From contig JAYVIV010000147.1 in assembly GCA_043769985.1 (NCBI GenBank), positions 1-19,601 on the forward strand: 19,601 nucleotides of DNA, given 5' to 3'. Origin of the DNA: Arcicella sp043769985 (GTDB lineage: Bacteria; Bacteroidota; Bacteroidia; Cytophagales; Spirosomataceae). Below, piece after piece: positions 12,942 to 19,601 of the stretch. The notes under the pieces were generated by a model. That model saw only the letters and a program-made list of their open reading frames with translations, was not told the DNA's origin and did no database searches. The position numbers were made by a program, and so were the translations under genes. Numbering within the stretch: position 1 is the first letter of the stretch; every line of letters starts with the position of its first letter.

Positions 12942-15900
12942 TCAATTAATGATTAGTTTTTTACTAAACATTCCTTCTTTGTTTTTAAAATTAAAAATAT
13001 AACTTCCTGATTGGTAGCTATTTAGTTGAATTATTAATTCATATACGCTCAAAATATCTTTACTAAAAATTTCTATACCTCTCAAATCTATCAAGCTAAT
13101 TTGTCCACTCATTGGTTTTGAAAATCTCAGTGTAATTTGTGTATTCGAGGGATTTGGGAATAACTCAAACGAGCCAAAAATTTCTTCCTCATTCTCCAAA
13201 ATTGTTGCCGTCGTGCCTTTCGCAGTCGAGAAATCGGATTCTGTTTTGTCTCCATAAGCCTTCAAACGATAGAAATAAGTGGATTTTTCTTTCAGAGCAA
13301 CATCAGCAAATTCAGTTACTGAAGCCTCTAACTTCGCTAATTCCTTATATTCTTCGGATTCAGCATTCTTTTTTTCCAAAATATATTGGGTTGCATTGGG
13401 TGAGGGTTTCCAAGTAATTTTCAAAGCATCGTAAGAAGTTGAAGTGATTGTCAATTCTGGGATGGACAAAAGCGTTGGTGTTGTTCCTTCAACCGTTGCC
13501 CATAGTGACTCAGTTATTCCTCCTATCGCTTTGATTCGATAAGTGTAAAGTGTATTTGGAGCTAATGTTTTATCAGTAAATGCTGACATATTCGCTTCAA
13601 AAGTGCCAATAACTTTATAATCTTGATTAGGGGTTTTTCTCTCCAAAATAAATGAAGTTGAATTAGGTACTGCCTTCCAATTTATTATTAGCGAATTGAA
13701 ATATAAAATTGAAAGTGTTGGGTTTGGACTTTGAAGAGGGACAAGCGTTTTAACTTCTACGATTGCATAAGGAGACTCCGTGAATGCTCCAATAGCTTTG
13801 ATTCGATAGGAATACAAAGTGCTGTTAATCAATAATCTATCGGAAAATTCAAAAATATTAGCTTCAATTTTAGCAATTTGTTCAAAACCATTATTCGTTA
13901 AATTTTTTCTTTCAATGATATAATTAACTGCTTCATTCACTGCTTTCCAAGATAGTTTTACAGACTCAATTCCTGTGGCAATTGCCGTTACATTTGGTAA
14001 ATCTAAGGCTTTTGGAGTTTGAATTTGAACTATAGAATATTCAGACTCCACACCGTTTGCCATTGCTTTGATTCTGAAAGTATAATTGGTATTCCCAGCT
14101 AAATTTTCCATTAAAAATGTCAGCGTTTCTTTCGGAAGTATTCTTATCGTAGTGTACTTATCAGCTTGTAAATCTTTAATTTCTAATTGATAAGAGATTG
14201 TGTTTGGAACATCTTTCCAAGTTAATTGAATTGAAGTTGCAGATTGAATCTTTGCCGTTAAAACAGGAATATTGAGCGGTTCTGAAATGGTTTGTTTATT
14301 GAACGATAAAGCAATCAGACCTCGCTGATTTTTCAAGAATGGTCCACCAAAAATACCTCTCAAATCGGTTGGATAATTTAATGGATAATAGGGTGGGAGA
14401 TAGGAAAGTGACTGACCTTCAGTATATCCAGAGGTTTTTAAAATGATTTTGTTATTTTCAGCACGCCCAGAAATAACTTTATCCGTTCCATTATTTAGGT
14501 AAATATAATCCTTCATGAAATACTTCCTTGATGTCCCGTTGTCTTGTTTATAAGTTGAATCAGGAGTCCAAACCATCTTTTGAGAATCCTCAAAAAGTAT
14601 CGTGATTTCATCCTTAGCAACTGTTGAATAATAAGCTTTTTGAACATTTGGAGCATTAATCTGAAGTGTATCAGTTGAACCGTAAACGTCACGAGCAACC
14701 AATCTGAAAACTTCGGAAGCTATTTTCTTATATCCATCAACGGTGTAATGTGCACCATCGTAGCCACTATTTCCGACTGTAGAAATTACCTCGGTTTTAG
14801 GAAATATTTTCTTTATTTGGCGTTGAAAATCACGCAAATCTGCGGCCTCAGCAAATGGGAAAGGGGTAATATTTATTTGAAAAATATAGAATTTGCCTAT
14901 CGTAGGATAATCCGTTTTCCAGAAATTATACAATTTTTCAAACTCAGGTTTCCAAACGGCGGGTTTGTCAATGGCTTCGGCTTCACCTTGCCAAAAGAAA
15001 AAGCCTCTGAGATTATCAAAATGTCCCGACTTTTTTGCTCTGTACAATAGTCTTCCGTAAACATTTGAAACATTACTTGGATTTGCCGCATCCCTAAAAG
15101 TATGCTCGGTGATGGCAGAACCACTGATGGCTTCATTGATGAAACAAACTGGAATTCCATATTTTTCAACAATTTGTCTTTGTAACTCAATTCCCCAAAC
15201 ACCAACGTATGGCTTGCCTGTGTTTGATAATGCCCAAGTTGTGTCTGATTCTGTAATGAAATTAGTGCCATTTCTCACTTGTCCAAATGTTCTACAAAAT
15301 TCATTTCGATAATCTGAATTTGGGAAGGTATTAGAAACACTCCAAGAAGCTGCATTTGACTGTCCATTAATCAAGTAAGTATCACCCGCAACAATGTTGT
15401 CTCGGGACATAACCAGCACAGAATCAACGCCTTTGACAGCATAAAGTCTGAAATTATAGTTTGCTAATTCAGCTTTTATGGTATGAGAAAAAGAAAAATT
15501 GGCAATATTTCCAGTAAAACTCAAAGTATTCTTATAATTTTTTATGATAGAATTATTCCTAAAAACTAAAAGTGACAGCATATTATAATCAGCAGTTTCA
15601 ATTTTTCCTGTCATTGAAACAATTGCTTCATTTTTAGTATTTCGGGGTAATACTTGAAAATTTTGTGGAATTTTTGAAAAACTAACGGTTGGAATAGGAA
15701 TAAATGGCTCAATCTTAACTTCGTAAAATGACAAAGCTCTCATACCTCTTTTGTTTTTTATATATGGTCCAGTGTATGGAAAATCTGGACTTTTTGAGTT
15801 TATAAACGGAGGTAAATACGAAATTAAGCTGGCTGTAGTCGGAAAACTCAACTTCAAAATTACTTGATTTCCAGAAGCAATTCCAGAGGAAACAAAACCA

Positions 15901-17144
15901 TTATTTCCATTCAAATAATATTGATTTTTCATCAATAAATTTCTATCTTGATCGGTCCAATTTAATTCTTGGCCGTTTTCAAACTGCAAGGTGATTTCAG
16001 TTTTTTCCCTGTTCGAGAAAAATGCCCTTCTAATATTTGGAGCGTTAATGTTATCAATATCAGTTGAATTATAAAAATCTCTACCAACTAATCTTGAAAA
16101 CTCTTGGGCATTTTGAATGTAACCTTCTGGGGTATAGTGCAATCCGTCAAATCCGACCGTTCCAACAGAAGGAACTATCTGAATATCAGGGTAGAAGCTG
16201 GCTTTTTTTCTTTGAATGTCCCGAACTTGCGGAGCATCTGGACGGGCGAAATCAATAATATCAATTTGAAAGATGTACAATTGTTTAATTGATGGTAAAT
16301 CGTTTTTTAGGTTTTTATAATAAACATCAAAATTACCTCCCCAATCTGCTCCTTCACCGTAAGCCTCCGTTTCTCCTTGCCTAAAAATCATGGCTTTCAC
16401 CGATTGAGTCACGCCAGCTTTTTGAATTCTATACAACATTCTTCCATAACCGTTTGTCAAATCTGCGGGATTATTGGCGGTTCTGGTAGCATGTTGTTTC
16501 ATCGACGACCAATTAAAACCTCCGTTAATCAAACAAGTTGGAATTCCATATTTTTCTAAAATAGTTTTTTGAAACTCAAATCCCATCGTACCAACACCTT
16601 GATTATAAGCATCTTGATTAGATAATGCCCAAAGTGTGTCGGTGGGATTTCCATTTTCAATTCCCCAATTTCCAGAATTTTTCCCAAAGGTTCTACAAAA
16701 TTCATTTTTCCGAGTATCGTTAAAAAACACAGTTGCGTTTGATTGCCCCGACATGATATAGACATCGCCAGCAACAACGTTCTCACGATTAATCAGATTT
16801 AGAGAATCTTTGGTTCTAACAGCATAAACTTTAAAATCATATTCTGCCTTCTCCGCTTTGATTTTTACGGATGAAAAAGAAAATCTACCGACTGAATTTG
16901 TGTAGATAATCGGAGCTTTTTGATAACCAACTAATAGCTTATTTCTGAAAATTTGTACTGAAAAATAATCCCATCCAGTTTCTTCAATCTTACCAGAAAT
17001 TGGCACAAAAGCCTCATTTTGTTCATTTCGAGGGTATAGTTGATAATTTTGAGGTAGTTTGTCAAAAGTTGTAGCAAAGTATTTCTGTGCCTTAACGGAA
17101 GTGCAGATGAGTAGAAAGATTATGAATGTATTGTAAATTTTCAT
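12942..17144 (-). CDS. T9SS-exported protein with two SGNH/sialate-O-acetylesterase-like modules and four FN3 domains
   Basis: This 1400-residue protein has a signal peptide (1-20, ending VKAQ). Module A (about 21-478) has GQSN (133-136, Ser135), RQGETE (255-260) and DGLH (333-336). Module B (about 484-950) has GQSN (594-597, Ser596), WQGEAE (718-723) and DGAH (796-799). These are the Ser and Asp-His elements of SGNH hydrolases of the sialate O-acetylesterase (SASA) type, so both modules keep a full set and probably deacetylate esterified glycans. Four FN3 domains follow at about 955-1043, 1047-1133, 1136-1222 and 1224-1312. A T9SS type A sorting domain ends the protein (about 1323-1400, FELFPNPSN to SKKLIIN). 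It is predicted to cross the outer membrane and be released or surface-attached. The natural substrate is unknown, and no polysaccharide-utilisation genes are adjacent. Confidence 0.88.
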   Translation of the reverse strand: MKIYNTFIIFLLICTSVKAQKYFATTFDKLPQNYQLYPRNEQNEAFVPISGKIEETGWDYFSVQIFRNKLLVGYQKAPIIYTNSVGRFSFSSVKIKAEKAEYDFKVYAVRTKDSLNLINRENVVAGDVYIMSGQSNATVFFNDTRKNEFCRTFGKNSGNWGIENGNPTDTLWALSNQDAYNQGVGTMGFEFQKTILEKYGIPTCLINGGFNWSSMKQHATRTANNPADLTNGYGRMLYRIQKAGVTQSVKAMIFRQGETEAYGEGADWGGNFDVYYKNLKNDLPSIKQLYIFQIDIIDFARPDAPQVRDIQRKKASFYPDIQIVPSVGTVGFDGLHYTPEGYIQNAQEFSRLVGRDFYNSTDIDNINAPNIRRAFFSNREKTEITLQFENGQELNWTDQDRNLLMKNQYYLNGNNGFVSSGIASGNQVILKLSFPTTASLISYLPPFINSKSPDFPYTGPYIKNKRGMRALSFYEVKIEPFIPIPTVSFSKIPQNFQVLPRNTKNEAIVSMTGKIETADYNMLSLLVFRNNSIIKNYKNTLSFTGNIANFSFSHTIKAELANYNFRLYAVKGVDSVLVMSRDNIVAGDTYLINGQSNAASWSVSNTFPNSDYRNEFCRTFGQVRNGTNFITESDTTWALSNTGKPYVGVWGIELQRQIVEKYGIPVCFINEAISGSAITEHTFRDAANPSNVSNVYGRLLYRAKKSGHFDNLRGFFFWQGEAEAIDKPAVWKPEFEKLYNFWKTDYPTIGKFYIFQINITPFPFAEAADLRDFQRQIKKIFPKTEVISTVGNSGYDGAHYTVDGYKKIASEVFRLVARDVYGSTDTLQINAPNVQKAYYSTVAKDEITILFEDSQKMVWTPDSTYKQDNGTSRKYFMKDYIYLNNGTDKVISGRAENNKIILKTSGYTEGQSLSYLPPYYPLNYPTDLRGIFGGPFLKNQRGLIALSFNKQTISEPLNIPVLTAKIQSATSIQLTWKDVPNTISYQLEIKDLQADKYTTIRILPKETLTFLMENLAGNTNYTFRIKAMANGVESEYSIVQIQTPKALDLPNVTAIATGIESVKLSWKAVNEAVNYIIERKNLTNNGFEQIAKIEANIFEFSDRLLINSTLYSYRIKAIGAFTESPYAIVEVKTLVPLQSPNPTLSILYFNSLIINWKAVPNSTSFILERKTPNQDYKVIGTFEANMSAFTDKTLAPNTLYTYRIKAIGGITESLWATVEGTTPTLLSIPELTITSTSYDALKITWKPSPNATQYILEKKNAESEEYKELAKLEASVTEFADVALKEKSTYFYRLKAYGDKTESDFSTAKGTTATILENEEEIFGSFELFPNPSNTQITLRFSKPMSGQISLIDLRGIEIFSKDILSVYELIIQLNSYQSGSYIFNFKNKEGMFSKKLIIN
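14295..17084 (-). repeat. Tandem in-gene duplication of a ~460-residue esterase module
   Basis: Module A (nt 17084-15711) and module B (nt 15695-14295) align along their whole length. Both contain PQN(Y/F)Q then PRN..NEA in the lead-in, VAGD.Y followed by GQSNA, NEFCRTFG, WALSN, EKYGIP.C.IN, YGR.LYR, F..D..KF-type YIFQI(D/N)I, the D-G-x-HYT..GY segment, INAPN(I/V), and a closing SYLPP and RG..ALSF. The copies have diverged well beyond recent duplication. Confidence 0.88.
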
Positions 17145-17241
17145 TTAGATATAAGAGATTTTATTTTTTAGTCTACTTGACAATGTTTGTTTAAGCTTAG
17201 AGAAAAGTTAATTTACAGACGATTTTTCATTATTTCAGACT

Positions 17242-18759
17242 TTAAATTTCTTGCCATAAGATACCGTCCACAATTCGTTTTTCTTGGATAAAATTGATGC
17301 CGATGATGGTGCATTTTTTTCCTAACAACTTAAACCGGTCGGCATATCCTTTTTCTTCAATTTGAGTAATTGCCTCTTCGGCAGATTTATCTAATTTAAA
17401 CTCAAAAAGAAAAACTTTATCTTCAAATTCAATGACTGAATCTAATCTTCCACGAGTTGTATGTACTTCACTTTGAACATATATTCCTGTCAAGGTAAAA
17501 AATAAATGAATGATAGCTTGGTAAGATTTTTCTCTCTGCACCTCCCATAAATCATAAGGTAGTCCTGCGAAGATTTCGTTGAAAATGTCTTTGAGGTTAT
17601 CTAATTGGTTATTTTTTAGGGTATCGTGGAGTCTTTTAACAATAGGTACAGTTCCTTTCTCTGCATTACTTCGATAACCATTTATCAAAAATATTTGTAA
17701 CGATTGACGAACTTCTCTATTTGGAGATACTAAATGATAAACATCTCCTAACGCATCATAGTCTTTAATGGTCAAATAACCCGCTTGAAATAATACCGAA
17801 TATGGGTTTAGGTTTATAATGTTGAATTCGTTAATAATTATTCCATCTATTTCAACATTTTCAACATCATATAATCCCTTTTTAAGCATTAAATTGATTA
17901 AAAAAGTAGGAGAACCTGACTCAAACCAAAAGTTTTTAAATTCACCCGATTCAAAAAAACCAATTAAAGAAAATGGATTATACACATAAGTCTTTCTATC
18001 CCAAGTGTATCCATTGTACCAATCTTTAATATCGTCGGCACTATGAATCTTCAATTCTTCTTTAAAATTTTCTTCCAATTCAGCTTGTGTTATTCCACAA
18101 ATACCTCCATAATGAGGATGCAATGTTAAATCCGTAAGATTATTTAATTCTGAAAAAATACTGACTTTGCTAAATTTAGTTACGCCTGTTATGAAAAGAA
18201 ATCTTAAATAATTGTCAGAATCTTTCAAAACAGAATAAAACGATTTAAGTATATTTCTATTTTGAATGGCTAAATCGTCATTTGTCCCAAGATAATCTAA
18301 AATAGGCTTGTCATATTCATCAATTAGAATAACCACTTTACCAAGTGGTTGTAGTTTTTCAATCAAGTCTTCAAATTTTCTACTAACTGATTCTTCTGTT
18401 AATACAAGTTGATATGATTTTGCTATTTTATCTAATTCATTACGGATAGCAATTTGTAATCCTATCTCAGTATGTCCGATATTGCTAAAAGAAATTCTTA
18501 TAATTGGATATTTGACAGACCAATCCCATTTGTCTTCAATGTCAAGTCCTGTAAAAAGTTCTTTCTTTGCTTTAAATAAACAGTCTAAGGTGCTGACAAA
18601 CATGGACTTGCCAAATCTTCTTGGACGAGAAAGAAAAAAATACTTTCCTTCCTCATCCATTTGAGTAATAAATTTTGTTTTATCTACATAAAGTCTATCT
18701 TTTTGTCGAATTCCCTCAAAGTCTTGTAAACCCAATGGATATTTTTTTCTTTTAATCAT
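17242..18759 (-). CDS. AAA-like ATPase with C-terminal PD-(D/E)XK nuclease domain
   Basis: This 505-residue protein belongs to the AAA-ATPase_like/PDDEXK_9 group. The N-terminal ATPase (about 5-210) has YPLGLQDFEGIRQ, the P-loop variant RPRRFGKSM (45-53) and a Walker B with VVILIDEYDKPI (142-153). A middle region follows. The C-terminal nuclease-like domain has GRLD (437-440) and LFEFK (451-455), giving Asp440, Glu453 and Lys455. The family is very abundant as near-identical paralogs in Bacteroidota and is suspected to be mobile or linked to defence, but its biochemical role is not established. It lies 41 bases after mutS on the same strand and has its own -7 box. No terminator is obvious in the 97 bases to the next gene. 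Confidence 0.85.
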   Translation of the reverse strand: MIKRKKYPLGLQDFEGIRQKDRLYVDKTKFITQMDEEGKYFFLSRPRRFGKSMFVSTLDCLFKAKKELFTGLDIEDKWDWSVKYPIIRISFSNIGHTEIGLQIAIRNELDKIAKSYQLVLTEESVSRKFEDLIEKLQPLGKVVILIDEYDKPILDYLGTNDDLAIQNRNILKSFYSVLKDSDNYLRFLFITGVTKFSKVSIFSELNNLTDLTLHPHYGGICGITQAELEENFKEELKIHSADDIKDWYNGYTWDRKTYVYNPFSLIGFFESGEFKNFWFESGSPTFLINLMLKKGLYDVENVEIDGIIINEFNIINLNPYSVLFQAGYLTIKDYDALGDVYHLVSPNREVRQSLQIFLINGYRSNAEKGTVPIVKRLHDTLKNNQLDNLKDIFNEIFAGLPYDLWEVQREKSYQAIIHLFFTLTGIYVQSEVHTTRGRLDSVIEFEDKVFLFEFKLDKSAEEAITQIEEKGYADRFKLLGKKCTIIGINFIQEKRIVDGILWQEI

Positions 18760-18776
18760 TTCTTACATATTTTTTA

Positions 18777-18784
18777 CAAATATA
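18777..18784 (-). promoter_or_regulatory. -7 box of the AAA/PD-(D/E)XK gene
   Basis: The minus strand reads TATATTTG (18784-18777), an exact TAnnTTTG match, about 18 bases before the ATG. A -33 element at the ideal distance is not evident, so readthrough from mutS may also contribute. Confidence 0.45.
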
Positions 18785-18800
18785 ATCATTTCACGCTCAA

Positions 18801-19601
18801 CTACTTACCCTCAAAAACCCGTTTCACTTCATTCAATTTTAATAACGCTTCAATGGGTGACATCGTATTAATATCCAAATTTTTCAATAATGCCTCAATT
18901 TTTTCAGTTTTAGGATTTTTATCTGCCTCAAAAATTGCCATTTGAAAATTCTGTTTTGGCATTTCTCGGATGGTCTGGCGATGTTGTTCTTTTGAGCGAT
19001 TTTTTTCTAATTCAACCAAAATTTCACTGGCACGATAAACCACATTTTGTGGGATTCCAGCCAATTGAGCCACATGAATTCCAAAACTGTGTTCCGAACC
19101 GCCTTCTTGCAACTTACGCATGAAAATTACTTTTCCATTAATTTCTTTCACGGAAACGTTGAAATTTTTGACCCTCGAAAAATCATTTGCCAGCTCATTT
19201 AATTCGTGATAATGAGTGGCAAAGAGTGTCTTTGGGCGACAATCTGAATGATTATGCAAATATTCAGCGATTGCCCAAGCAATCGAAACGCCATCGTAGG
19301 TACTCGTGCCACGCCCAATCTCATCCATCAAGACGAGACTTCGGTCGGAAAGGTTGTTTAAGATACTGGCAGTTTCTGTCATTTCTACCATAAAAGTTGA
19401 TTCTCCTTTTGATAGATTATCACTTGCCCCAACTCGTGTGAAAACCTTATCAACAATGCCAATTTTTGCTTCCGTTGCAGGGACAAAACAGCCAATTTGA
19501 GCCATTAAAACAATCAAAGCGGTTTGTCGTAAAAGGGCAGATTTACCCGCCATATTTGGACCCGTAATGATGATAATTTGTTGAGAAACATCGTCTAAAT
19601 A
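18801..19601 (-). CDS. mutS: DNA mismatch repair protein MutS, C-terminal part (cut by the right edge)
   Basis: The frame is open to the window edge and gives the last 266 residues of MutS, which recognises mismatches and recruits MutL. The ATPase domain is nearly complete. The Walker A motif GPNMAGKSALLRQ lies 14 residues from the edge. Then come VGASDNLSKGESTFMVEM, the MutS signature LVLMDEIGRGTSTYDG (Walker B), and the TFATHYHEL-type switch as LFATHYHELNEL. The C-terminal end, MSPIEALLKLNEVKRVFEGK, is the dimerisation tail typical of MutS1. Walker A has Ala in place of the usual second Gly (GPNMGGKS). The mismatch-binding domains lie outside the window. A Met inside Walker A (19553) is not a real start. 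Confidence 0.96.
   Translation of the reverse strand, partial: YLDDVSQQIIIITGPNMAGKSALLRQTALIVLMAQIGCFVPATEAKIGIVDKVFTRVGASDNLSKGESTFMVEMTETASILNNLSDRSLVLMDEIGRGTSTYDGVSIAWAIAEYLHNHSDCRPKTLFATHYHELNELANDFSRVKNFNVSVKEINGKVIFMRKLQEGGSEHSFGIHVAQLAGIPQNVVYRASEILVELEKNRSKEQHRQTIREMPKQNFQMAIFEADKNPKTEKIEALLKNLDINTMSPIEALLKLNEVKRVFEGK

Noticed and set aside
14897..15271. 124-residue alternative-frame ORF within the esterase gene
   Set aside because: It is nested in another frame of a well-supported coding sequence and resembles no family.
19505..19553. MutS starting at the Met at 19553
   Set aside because: That Met is inside the Walker A motif GPNMAGKS and the frame stays open to the window edge, so the gene is truncated by the window and does not start here.

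Overview
The window reads as an AT-rich chromosomal segment from a Bacteroidota bacterium, most likely of the order Cytophagales. Three things point there. A 1400-residue secreted protein ends in a type IX secretion (T9SS, Por-type) sorting domain. Several genes are preceded by the Bacteroidota promoter form TTG-N17-21-TAnnTTTG, with no clear Shine-Dalgarno sites. The gene families (DUF4105/Lnb_N, AAA-like ATPase with a PD-(D/E)XK domain, Rpn-type nuclease, Bacteroidota-style YebC and MutS) are typical of the phylum. No tRNA, rRNA, CRISPR array or intact insertion sequence is visible.

Layout. 1-590: two facing copies of a ~59-bp hairpin-forming repeat abut the frameshifted 3' remnant of a gene that still has its terminator. 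737-2969 (+): pterin-4a-carbinolamine dehydratase, overlapping rsmI (16S rRNA methyltransferase), then a secreted/membrane DUF4105 protein ending in a 28-bp perfect hairpin. 3022-4630 (-): fumC, with a possible 28-residue signal-peptide-only ORF downstream of it. 4631-5775: an intergenic region with a 40-bp perfect palindrome and an orphan leftward promoter/terminator pair, then a DeoR-family regulator (+). 5853-7882 (-): a DUF3592 membrane protein and a CorA-type metal channel. 7996-10823 (+): a lipoprotein serine hydrolase of the beta-lactamase/PBP fold, an Rpn-type nuclease with a C-terminal coiled coil, and a secreted NTF2-like protein. 11088-12876 (+): YebC and TruA, separated by a three-copy intergenic repeat. 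12942-17144 (-): a T9SS cargo protein with two tandem SGNH-esterase modules and four FN3 domains. 17242-19601 (-): an AAA-like ATPase/PD-(D/E)XK gene and the C-terminal part of mutS, which runs off the right edge.

How the genes fit together. Most are housekeeping: rRNA and tRNA modification, translation, TCA cycle, metal uptake and mismatch repair. Accessory pieces are interspersed: two unrelated PD-(D/E)XK-type nuclease genes of families that occur as multicopy paralogs, dispersed small repeats, and a secreted putative carbohydrate esterase. Almost every transcription unit ends in a clear intrinsic terminator, several of them bidirectional between convergent genes. I do not see a convincing new multi-gene system. 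The least ordinary items are the duplicated esterase cargo protein, the DeoR palindrome with a possible divergent small RNA, the signal-peptide-only ORF sharing a symmetric terminator, and the repeat pair beside a broken gene.
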